From the NCBI GenBank assembly GCA_031394045.1, contig JANMWN010000202.1, positions 1 through 21,096 of the forward strand: a stretch of 21,096 nucleotides of DNA. The letters run 5' to 3'. The first letter of the stretch is position 1, and each line of letters begins with the position of its first letter. The notes under the pieces were generated by a model. That model made no database searches and was not told the DNA's origin. It saw only the letters and a list, made by a program, of their open reading frames with translations. Positions 8,035 to 15,632 of the stretch are shown here, piece after piece. A program made the position numbers and the translations under genes. The DNA comes from JANYIP01 sp031394045. Its GTDB lineage: Bacteria; Actinomycetota; Actinomycetes; Prado026.

Positions 8035-8052
8035 CCTCCGCTCGCGGCGGAG
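8035..8052 (-). promoter_or_regulatory. Hairpin covering the ribosome site of the STAS gene
   Basis: On the minus strand CTCCGC (8052-8047), loop CGCGA, GCGGAG (8041-8036) forms a 6-bp GC-rich stem. The 3' arm contains most of the GGAGG ribosome site (8039-8035), which is 4 nt from ATG 8030. Such a fold could limit translation. It may also be chance in GC-rich DNA. Confidence 0.4.
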
Positions 8053-8224
8053 ACCCCGGCACCTGACCCGCCGGTGCGGATCGGGCGGGGGGAAGGGGTC
8101 ACCGCCGTCGGGACGACCCGCGACGTCGACCTGACGGCTTGGATGGACCCCGACGGAACGTTAGGCCGTGTGGGTGACGGGCACCGGTCACGACACGCGG
8201 CGGACCGGGAGAATTCGCCCCAGA

Positions 8225-9079
8225 TCAGGCGTCGTAGGTGTAGAAACCGCGTCCGGTCTTGCGACCGAGGTCCCCCGCGGCCACCATCCGCTGGAGCAGC
8301 TCGGGCGGGAAGAACCGCTCGTCCTGGGTGTCCGCGTAGATGTTGCGCGCGGCGCCCAGCATGATGTCGACGCCCGTGAGGTCGGTCGTCTCCAGAGGAC
8401 CCATCTTGTGCCCGAAGCCCAGCCGGCAGGCCGTGTCGAGGTCCTCGGCGCTGACCACGCCGCTCTCGACCAGTGCGATCGCCTGCACGGTCAGGGCCGC
8501 GATCAGACGGGTCGTCACGAAGCCGGCGACGTCTCGGTTGACCACGATGCAGGTCTTGCCCACCGACTCGGCGAAGCCCCTCGCCGTGGCCAGCGTCGCG
8601 TCCGACGTCTTGAGCCCACGGACGAGCTCGCACAGCTGCATCATCGGGACCGGGGAGAAGAAGTGCGTCCCCACCACCGACTCCGGCCGGCTGGTGGCGG
8701 CCGCGATGGAGGTGATGGGGATGGCTGAGGTGTTGCTGGCCAGGATCGCGCCGTCGCGGCAGACCCGGTCGAGCACGGCGAAGACCTCGGCCTTGACCTC
8801 GATCCGCTCGAAGACGGCCTCGATCACCAGGTCCGCGCCGGTGGCGGCCTCCTCGAGGTCGGTCGTCGTACGGATCCGGGCCAGGCTCGCCTCCGCGTCC
8901 TCCGCCGCCATCCGGTCCTTGGCGACGAACCGGGCGTACGAGCCGCGGATCCCGTCCATTGCCCGAGCGAGCTGTTCGTCGCCGACGTCGCGAAGCACCA
9001 CGTCGTGCCCTGCCTGCGCCGCCACCTGCGCGATGCCCGCGCCCATCAGGCCTGCACCGACTACCGCCACCGCTGTCAC
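8225..9079 (-). CDS. 3-hydroxybutyryl-CoA dehydrogenase, single domain
   Basis: NAD(P)-dependent interconversion of 3-hydroxybutyryl-CoA and acetoacetyl-CoA. The 284 residues equal the usual length for the short form. VAVVGAGLMGAG (G8, G10, G13) is the Rossmann motif. ASNTS holds the substrate Ser/Asn, H139 in GTHFFSPVP is the catalytic His and E151 its partner. The C-terminal domain has GFGHKMGPLETTDLTG and ends GRKTGRGFYTYDA. The Asn usually found in the GFxxNR motif is Thr here (GFVTTRL, residues 187-192). The start is GTG 9079 with GGGAG 5 nt upstream. The gene is complete, unlike the frameshifted paralogue at the left edge, and could cover part of its function. Transcription proceeds toward the STAS and mutase genes. 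Confidence 0.92.
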   Translation of the reverse strand: MTAVAVVGAGLMGAGIAQVAAQAGHDVVLRDVGDEQLARAMDGIRGSYARFVAKDRMAAEDAEASLARIRTTTDLEEAATGADLVIEAVFERIEVKAEVFAVLDRVCRDGAILASNTSAIPITSIAAATSRPESVVGTHFFSPVPMMQLCELVRGLKTSDATLATARGFAESVGKTCIVVNRDVAGFVTTRLIAALTVQAIALVESGVVSAEDLDTACRLGFGHKMGPLETTDLTGVDIMLGAARNIYADTQDERFFPPELLQRMVAAGDLGRKTGRGFYTYDA

Positions 9080-9180
9080 TGCCGCTCCCGGGATGTTGGT
9101 GGATCGACTTCCGGCGACCCTAGTCCGTACGGCACTCCCGCCGCCGTGCCCTTGGCGCCGACCTGGCGCAGACTGGTCCC

Positions 9181-9504
9181 GTGCGTTCGTGGAACTCCGA
9201 CTCCTTCCTGGTGGGGCCGGCCATCGCCTTCCTCGGTGTCGGCCTGCTGGCGCTGCTGCTGCGCTGGGCGTTCGGGCGCGGCGGCTCTCTCGTCGCCCGC
9301 CCGCCGCGGGCCGGCTCCCCCGACGAGTACGGCCTGCTGGTCCCCGTCGCCGTCCCCCGGAGCGCCGCCGAGGGTGAGCGGCTGCAGGCCGAGCTAGCTG
9401 CGCGCGGGCTGCGCGCCACCTTGGCGCCGACCAAAGACGGTCTCCGCCTCCTGGTGTTCGCCGGCGACGAGGCCAAGGCCCGGGCGATCCTCGAGCCGGA
9501 CTGA
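9181..9504 (+). CDS. Small single-span membrane protein, unknown function
   Basis: A 107-residue protein with one membrane segment at about residues 9-29 (VGPAIAFLGVGLLALLLRWA), a basic Gly/Arg linker, and a small cytoplasmic domain. That domain reads YGLLVPVAVPRSAAEGERLQ, then ELAARGLRATLAP and a LLVFAGDEAKARAIL end. Its beta-alpha-beta pattern resembles the short DUF2007-like putative signal-transducing domains, but the match is weak. The start is GTG 9181. There is no ribosome site; a CAGACT -10-like hexamer ends 6 nt upstream, suggesting a leaderless message. It diverges from the hydroxybutyryl-CoA dehydrogenase across 101 bp and converges on the aldo/keto reductase. I do not recognise a specific function. 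Confidence 0.75.
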   Translation: MRSWNSDSFLVGPAIAFLGVGLLALLLRWAFGRGGSLVARPPRAGSPDEYGLLVPVAVPRSAAEGERLQAELAARGLRATLAPTKDGLRLLVFAGDEAKARAILEPD

Positions 9505-9554
9505 TGCCGACAACGAGTGCACTTCGTTTGATCTAGTGCCACCAACCGTCGGCG

Positions 9555-10592
9555 CTAGCCGGGTTCCGGCGAGTCCCCGTACGCATAGCCGGCGTTGGGG
9601 TAGCGCCCACCCGCCGCAGAACCGACAGGGGCGACCGCATCCAGGCCGGCCAGATCGGCGGCGTCGAGCAGGACACCGCAGGCCGCGATGTTCTCGGCCA
9701 GGTACGTGCGGCGCTTGGTCCCGGGGATCGGGACGACGTCAGCGCCCTGCGCCATCACCCAGGCGAGCGCCAGCTGGCCGGCGGTGCACCCCTTGGCGTC
9801 GGCCAGTGCGCGGACGGCGTCGACCATCCTCAGGTTGACGGTGAAGTTCTCCCCCTGGAACCGCGGGTTGCCGCGCCGGAAGTCGTCCTCGTCGAAGTCG
9901 TCCGGGCTGGTGATGGCGCCGGTGAGGAACCCTCGACCCAGCGGGCTGTACGGGACGATGCCGACGCCCAGCCGCCTGGCGACGCCGAGCACCTCGGCCT
10001 CCAGGTCACGGGTCCACAGCGACCACTCGCTCTGCAGTGCGCTGATCGGGTGCACGGCGCAGGCCCGTTCGAGGGTACGGGCGCTGGCCTCGGAGAGCCC
10101 GAGGTAGCGGACCTTGCCGGCCTGCACGAGCTCGGCCATCGCACCCACCGTGTCCTCGATGGGCACGGTCCGGTCGACGCGGTGCTGGTAGTAGAGGTCG
10201 ATGTGGTCCAGCCCCAGCCGCAGCAGGCTCGCGTCGCACGCCGCGTGGACGTACTCGGGGCGGCCGTCCGTACGCATCGCGGCGTCGTCACGCAGCAGCG
10301 AGAACTTGGTCGCGAGCACCACCCGGTCCCGGCGGTCGGCGATCGCCCGGCCGACCAGCGCCTCGTTGTGGCCGTCGCCGTAGACGTCGGCGGTGTCGAG
10401 GAAGAACACCCCGCTGTCGATCGCCTGGTGGATGGTCGCGACCGACTCGGCCTCGTCGGCTGCGCCGTACGCCTGGGACATCCCCATGCAGCCCAGCCCC
10501 TCGGCGGAGACGACCAGGCCCGAGCTCCCCAGCGCTCGGGTGGGTACGTCCGTGGCGCTCGTGCTCCCGCTCTCGTTCAAGGGAACCTCCAT
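9555..10592 (-). CDS. Aldo/keto reductase
   Basis: NADPH-dependent carbonyl reductase of the Tas/YajO-like type with a (beta/alpha)8 barrel; the physiological substrate is unknown. About 345 residues. The catalytic tetrad is visible: D66 and Y71 in DTADVYG, K96 in VVLATKF, H137 in YYQHRVD. SALQSEWSLWTRD and VPYSPLGRGFLTG are typical barrel motifs, and the phosphate-binding end reads VPIPGTKR. Two starts are possible. ATG 10592 is 4 nt after the murA stop but lacks a ribosome site. TTG 10580, four codons in, has GGAGG 5 nt upstream. The gene is therefore translationally linked to murA. The function is probably metabolic detoxification; nothing in sequence ties it to peptidoglycan. Confidence 0.9.
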   Translation of the reverse strand: MEVPLNESGSTSATDVPTRALGSSGLVVSAEGLGCMGMSQAYGAADEAESVATIHQAIDSGVFFLDTADVYGDGHNEALVGRAIADRRDRVVLATKFSLLRDDAAMRTDGRPEYVHAACDASLLRLGLDHIDLYYQHRVDRTVPIEDTVGAMAELVQAGKVRYLGLSEASARTLERACAVHPISALQSEWSLWTRDLEAEVLGVARRLGVGIVPYSPLGRGFLTGAITSPDDFDEDDFRRGNPRFQGENFTVNLRMVDAVRALADAKGCTAGQLALAWVMAQGADVVPIPGTKRRTYLAENIAACGVLLDAADLAGLDAVAPVGSAAGGRYPNAGYAYGDSPEPG

Positions 10593-10596
10593 CGGT

Positions 10597-11880
10597 TCAG
10601 CCGTCGTAGTAGTCGACGTCAGGCTCGCGGACGATCTCGGCGCCCAGCGACCGCAGCTGGGCGTCGAACCCGGGGTAGCCCCGGTCGAGGTGGTAGCCGT
10701 CGCTGACCGTGGTGACGCCATCAGCCACCAGCCCGGCCATGATCAGCCCGGCGCCGGCCCGGATGTCGGTGGCGCGGACCGGCGCGCCGGAGAGCCGTTC
10801 GCGGCCACGGACCACGGCGTGGTGCCCGTCGGTACGGATGTCCGCGCCGAGCCTGGCCAGCTCGTCGACGAACATGAAGCGCGCCTCGAAGAGGTTCTCG
10901 GTGACCATGGCAGCGCCGTCCGCAACAGCATTGAGTGCCAGCACCATCGGCTGCAGGTCGGTCGCGAAGCCGGGGTAAGGCAGCGTCACGACGTCGACCG
11001 CCTTGGGCCGTTGGTCGCAGACCACCCGGAAGCCGTCGTCGAGCCGGTGCACCTGCGCGCCCGCGTGGGTCAGCTTGTCGAGCGCGATCTCGAGATGCTC
11101 GGGGTTCGCGTTGCGGACGGTGACGTCGCCGCGCGTCATGGCGGCGCCGATCGCCCAGGTGCCGGCGACGATCCGGTCGGAGATCGTGGTGTGGTCGACC
11201 GGCCGCAGCTGGTCGACCCCCTGGACCTCCAGCGTCGAGGTGCCGACACCACCGATCTGCGCGCCCATGTCGGTGAGCAGCCGGCAGATGTCGACGATCT
11301 CGGGCTCACGCGCAGCGTTGTCGATGACGGTCGTGCCGCGCGCGAGCACGGAGGCCATCAGCAGGTTCTCGGTGGCACCCACGCTGGGGAAGTCCAGCCA
11401 GATCTGGGCACCGACCAGGCCGCCGGGGGGCGCCGTCGCGACGAGGAACCCGTGCTCGTTGTCGACGGTTGCACCGAGGCGGACGAGACCGTCCACATGG
11501 AGGTCGAGCGGGCGCGACCCGATCGCGTCGCCGCCAGGGCGGGCGACGTGCGCCTGGCCGACCCGTGCGACCAGCGGCCCGAGCACGTTGATGCCGGCCC
11601 GCATCCGGCGAACCAGGTCGTAGTCGGCCTGGTGCCCGGGAACCTCAGGCACGGTGATCGCGACCGACGCGCTGGAGTGGTCGTGCTTGACCTCGCAGCC
11701 GAGCCGGCTCAGCAGCTGGCCCATGATCTCGACGTCGAGGATGTCAGGCACCTCGCGGATCGTGGTCGTACCCTCGGCCAGCAGCGCGGCGGCCATCAGC
11801 TTGAGGGCGCAGTTCTTGGCGCCGGTGACGCGTACCTCGCCGGCCAGCCGTGCGCCGCCTGTCACCCGGAAGCGTTCCAC
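10597..11880 (-). CDS. murA: UDP-N-acetylglucosamine 1-carboxyvinyltransferase
   Basis: First committed step of peptidoglycan synthesis in the cytoplasm: transfers enolpyruvate from PEP to UDP-GlcNAc. The 427 residues are full length. K22 in GAKNCALK, R91 in the RRMRAGINVLGPLVAR segment, and FPSVGATENLLMA, SDRIVAGTW and PYPGFATDLQP are all family hallmarks. The loop that normally carries the fosfomycin-sensitive Cys reads RPGGDAIGSRP, with Asp118 at that position, as in mycobacteria; this gives intrinsic fosfomycin insensitivity. The start is GTG 11880, preceded by TACGCT 6 nt upstream, so the message is probably leaderless. It is first in a unit with the aldo/keto reductase and divergent from the adenosyltransferase. 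Confidence 0.96.
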   Translation of the reverse strand: MERFRVTGGARLAGEVRVTGAKNCALKLMAAALLAEGTTTIREVPDILDVEIMGQLLSRLGCEVKHDHSSASVAITVPEVPGHQADYDLVRRMRAGINVLGPLVARVGQAHVARPGGDAIGSRPLDLHVDGLVRLGATVDNEHGFLVATAPPGGLVGAQIWLDFPSVGATENLLMASVLARGTTVIDNAAREPEIVDICRLLTDMGAQIGGVGTSTLEVQGVDQLRPVDHTTISDRIVAGTWAIGAAMTRGDVTVRNANPEHLEIALDKLTHAGAQVHRLDDGFRVVCDQRPKAVDVVTLPYPGFATDLQPMVLALNAVADGAAMVTENLFEARFMFVDELARLGADIRTDGHHAVVRGRERLSGAPVRATDIRAGAGLIMAGLVADGVTTVSDGYHLDRGYPGFDAQLRSLGAEIVREPDVDYYDG

Positions 11881-11886
11881 TGCGCC

Positions 11887-11892
11887 AGCGTA
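11887..11892 (-). promoter_or_regulatory. Putative -10 element of murA
   Basis: TACGCT on the minus strand (11892 to 11887) fits TANNNT. It ends 6 nt before the murA GTG, which would place the transcript start at or next to the start codon. No good -35 is visible. Confidence 0.45.
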
Positions 11893-11905
11893 CGACGCCG
11901 TGGCC

Positions 11906-11911
11906 TAGGCT
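11906..11911 (+). promoter_or_regulatory. Putative -10 element of the adenosyltransferase gene
   Basis: TAGGCT on the plus strand ends 7 nt before GTG 11919 and 10 nt before GTG 11922. It lies 13 bp from the murA -10 box on the other strand, making a compact back-to-back promoter pair in 38 bp. No clear -35 was seen. Confidence 0.45.
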
Positions 11912-11921
11912 CAGGGACGTG

Positions 11922-12503
11922 GTGAACCTGACGCGTATCTACACCCGTACCGGCGACGACGGCACGACATCCCTGGGCGACCTGTCCCGTACCGCCAAGA
12001 CCGACCTGCGGCTCGCCGCGTACGCGGACGTCGACGAGGCCAACTCCTCGATCGGTGTCGCGATCGCGCTCGGTGCGCTGCCGGTCGACCTCGTGGTGCT
12101 GCTCACCCGCATCCAGAACGACCTGTTCGACGTCGGCGCCGACCTGTGCACGCCCGTGACCCCGGACCCGGCCTACCCCCCGTTGCGGGTCGAGGAGTCC
12201 TACGTCGAGCGACTCGAGGCGGCCTGCGACGAGTACAACGAGGGCCTGCCGAAGCTGCGCTCGTTCATCCTGCCCGCAGGTACCCCGGGTGCGGCGCTCC
12301 TGCACGTCGCCCGCACGGTGGTCCGTCGCGCCGAGCGGGCCACCTGGGCCGCGTTCGAGGTCCACGCCGACACGATGAACGCGCTGACGGCGCGCTACCT
12401 CAACCGGCTCTCGGACCTGCTCTTCATCCTTGCGCGGGTGGCGAACACCCCGGCCGCAGGCGGCGCCGACGACGTCCTGTGGACCCCCGGCGCCAACCGC
12501 TAA
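11922..12503 (+). CDS. Cob(I)yrinic acid a,c-diamide / cob(I)alamin adenosyltransferase, PduO type
   Basis: Makes adenosylcobalamin from ATP and cob(I)alamin in the cytoplasm. It has about 193 residues, the normal size. TRTGDDGTTSLGD (8-20) is the ATP-binding N-terminal motif. RLAAYADVDEANSSIG, KLRSFILPAGTPGAALLHVA, RTVVRRAER and RYLNRLSDLLFILAR are the conserved helices lining the active site. Two consecutive GTG codons occur at 11919 and 11922. The second has AGGGA 4 nt upstream, while the first is better placed for a leaderless message; the difference is one residue. The product supplies the cofactor of the ethylmalonyl-CoA mutase in this window and of any methylmalonyl-CoA mutase elsewhere. 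Placement beside murA is conserved in actinobacteria. Confidence 0.94.
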   Translation: MNLTRIYTRTGDDGTTSLGDLSRTAKTDLRLAAYADVDEANSSIGVAIALGALPVDLVVLLTRIQNDLFDVGADLCTPVTPDPAYPPLRVEESYVERLEAACDEYNEGLPKLRSFILPAGTPGAALLHVARTVVRRAERATWAAFEVHADTMNALTARYLNRLSDLLFILARVANTPAAGGADDVLWTPGANR

Positions 12504-12668
12504 CCCCATCGAGCCGCTATCGCCCGCTGCCGAGCAGATTCAGAGCAGCAGATGTCGATTTGTGCTGCCGAGACAGCAAGGAACGACACATCCGTCAGGC
12601 GACCCAGCCGCGACGGAGGTCATCCGTAGCTGCGGGTCTCGGTTGGTTCGAGTCGGGCTGTTGACTCT
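12504..12668. other. Gene-free gap between convergent adenosyltransferase and atpC genes
   Basis: About 165 bp of visibly lower GC than the neighbours, with no believable ORF. It holds a weak stem, GCAGCA (12545-12550) with TGCTGC (12563-12568), 12-nt loop. In many actinobacteria a DUF2550 membrane-protein gene sits at this position after atpC; none fits here. Confidence 0.6.
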
Positions 12669-12691
12669 GCGTGAGCCGGTGGGGCTCACGC
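12669..12691 (-). terminator. Strong hairpin at the end of the atp operon
   Basis: A perfect 9-bp stem, GCGTGAGCC (12669-12677) with GGCTCACGC (12683-12691) and a 5-nt loop, overlaps the atpC stop codon at 12686-12688. No T-run follows on the minus strand, so it is a GC-only hairpin terminator of the kind common in actinobacteria, or an mRNA 3'-end stabiliser. Confidence 0.6.
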
Positions 12692-13200
12692 TCCCGAAGG
12701 GGCTCCGGCCAGCTTCAGGCGTACGTCGGCACGGGCGATCGCGCTCTCGAGCATCGCCGCCTCGACGTCGATCGCGGCACCGGCCGTGTCCGCGTCGCGG
12801 CTGCCGGTCGAGCGGATCTGGTCGAGCCGGGCCTGGGTCTGGGTACGCGAGGCCTCAGCACGAGCCACATCGATCTCCGAGACCAGCTCAGCGACGCCGG
12901 CCAGCACGGTGACCCGCGTCGCGAGCCCGGAGATGGGCCCGTCCCCGACCCCGTCGACTCCGTCGGCGGCACCAACGCTGGTGTCGACCTGGACGAAGCC
13001 GCCGTGCACGGCCAGCCGGACGACCTCGCCGTCGGCCTGCTCGACCTTGACCTCGCCTGCGACGACGTCACCGACGAAGGGAGCGTGCCCCGGGAGCACG
13101 GTCAGGCTGCCCTCTGAGGTACGCAGCACGACCGAGTGGGCCGCACCCGCGAGCAGGGTCTGCTCGGGGGTGACGACCTCCAGGGCCAGTGCGTCGGCCA

Positions 13201-13201
<1 letters not shown>
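12686..13201 (-). CDS. atpC: F1Fo ATP synthase subunit epsilon
   Basis: Central-stalk subunit that couples gamma to the c-ring and can restrain ATP hydrolysis. It has 171 residues, longer than the usual 120-140. The N-terminal beta-sandwich is clear: LEVVTPEQTLLAG, GSLTVLPGHAPFVGDVVAGE and VRLAVHGGFVQVD. Between FVQVD and RVTVLAGVAE there is an extra Gly/Asp-rich stretch of about 20 residues (75-95). The C-terminal helical part (SEIDVARAEA onward) follows, ending with a longer Ala-rich tail. It is the last gene of the atp operon. Its ATG overlaps the atpD stop by one base (TGATG), which suggests coupled translation. Confidence 0.93.
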
Positions 13202-14652
<1,451 letters not shown>

Positions 14653-14657
14653 GATCG

Positions 14658-15629
14658 TCAAGCTCCCTTCGGTCCGCGGAGCGCTTCGGCGCCGCTGACG
14701 ATTTCCATGATTTCGGTGGTGATCGAGTCCTGACGGGCCCGGTTCATGATGCGGCTGAGCGTACGGATCAGCTCGTCGGCGTTCTCGGTCGCGGCAGCCA
14801 TCGCGCGCTGCTGAGCGGTGAAGAACGCGGCCGCGCCTTCGAGCAGGGCGGAGAAGACCTCGGACTCGACCGCGCGCGGCGCCAGCACCGAGAGGAGCTT
14901 CTCGGGGTCGGGCTCGAACTCGGTGTAGCCCTTGATGGTGGCCTTGCCGGCGGCGCTGCCACTGTCCGTGCCCGTGACGTCGGTGCTGTGACCACCGGGG
15001 AGCGGGCTCGCCGCAGGGCTCGCACCCGGCTCGTCGACGATCTCCGGAAGCGGCAACAGCTGGTTGGTACGCACGGCCTGGGTGCCCGCCGACAGGAACC
15101 GGGTCGACACCATCATCACCTGGTCGATCTCACCGGCCAGGAACGGCGTGGTGATCGCCGCTGCGATGTCACGGGCGTCGGAGAAGCCCGGCTTCGCGGA
15201 GACTCCGGTGAACGAGGCATCGATCGCCATGTTCCGGAACCGGAAGAAGGCAGGTGCCTTCTTGCCGACGGTGAACAACCGAACCTCGGCACCGGTGCCC
15301 TTGATCTGCTTGGCGAGGCGCTCGGTCGTACGGAAGACCGACGTGTTGTAGGCGCCGCTCAGACCGCGGTCACCCACGATCGCGAGGATGCCCACCACCT
15401 TGGGCGACTGCGGCGTGCCCAGCAGCTTGCGGGCCGCCGTCGGGTCGCCCTTGGCGGTCTCGACCACGATCTTGGCGATGCCCGCGCGGAAGCGACGGTT
15501 GACCGCGATGCGTTGCTGGGCGCGCACGATCTGGGACGCGGCGATCAGCTCCATCGCCTTGGTGATCTTCTTCGTTGCCTGGACGCTGCGGATCCTTCTG
15601 CGCAGCACCCTCTCCTGGCCACCGGCCAT
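14658..15629 (-). CDS. atpG: F1Fo ATP synthase subunit gamma
   Basis: Rotor shaft of F1. It has 323 residues against about 290-305 usual. The N-terminal coiled-coil helix (RRRIRSVQATKKITKAMELI), the Rossmann-like middle (VGILAIVGDRGLSGAYN) and the C-terminal helix (TENADELIRTLSRIMNRARQ) are all conserved. Between LLPLPEIVDEP and GYTEFEPDPEKLL, residues about 200-233, there is a low-complexity Ala/Ser/Pro/Gly/Thr insertion. The mycobacterial gamma loop lies elsewhere, before the LHIVYTEF strand, so this is a different insertion. ATG 15629 follows the atpA stop by 3 nt. Confidence 0.96.
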   Translation of the reverse strand: MAGGQERVLRRRIRSVQATKKITKAMELIAASQIVRAQQRIAVNRRFRAGIAKIVVETAKGDPTAARKLLGTPQSPKVVGILAIVGDRGLSGAYNTSVFRTTERLAKQIKGTGAEVRLFTVGKKAPAFFRFRNMAIDASFTGVSAKPGFSDARDIAAAITTPFLAGEIDQVMMVSTRFLSAGTQAVRTNQLLPLPEIVDEPGASPAASPLPGGHSTDVTGTDSGSAAGKATIKGYTEFEPDPEKLLSVLAPRAVESEVFSALLEGAAAFFTAQQRAMAAATENADELIRTLSRIMNRARQDSITTEIMEIVSGAEALRGPKGA

Positions 15630-15632
15630 GAA

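Noticed and set aside
8184..8208. CCGGTC/GACCGG stem after the hydroxybutyryl-CoA dehydrogenase
   Set aside because: A 6-bp stem with a 13-nt loop and no T-run; possible terminator, but not distinguishable from background.
8031..8224. Stress-sigma promoter before the STAS gene
   Set aside because: I looked for a GTTT-spacer-GGGTA pattern on the minus strand and found no acceptable match.
8031..8633. Long N-terminal extension of the STAS protein
   Set aside because: The extension is antisense-frame sequence of the dehydrogenase gene and intergenic DNA. The STAS fold begins just after ATG 8030, which has its own ribosome site.
9506..9553. GCCGAC/GTCGGC inverted repeat between the membrane-protein and aldo/keto reductase genes
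   Set aside because: A 6-bp stem across a 36-nt loop is expected by chance in GC-rich DNA.
9505..9554. Cobalamin riboswitch-like GCCAC near 9537-9541
   Set aside because: Only five bases match the B12 box, with no surrounding conserved structure and no cobalamin gene downstream.
12645..12654. tRNA T-loop-like GGTTCGAGTC
   Set aside because: The flanking bases do not pair into a T-stem, and no acceptor or anticodon arm is present. It is also not convincing as an attachment site.
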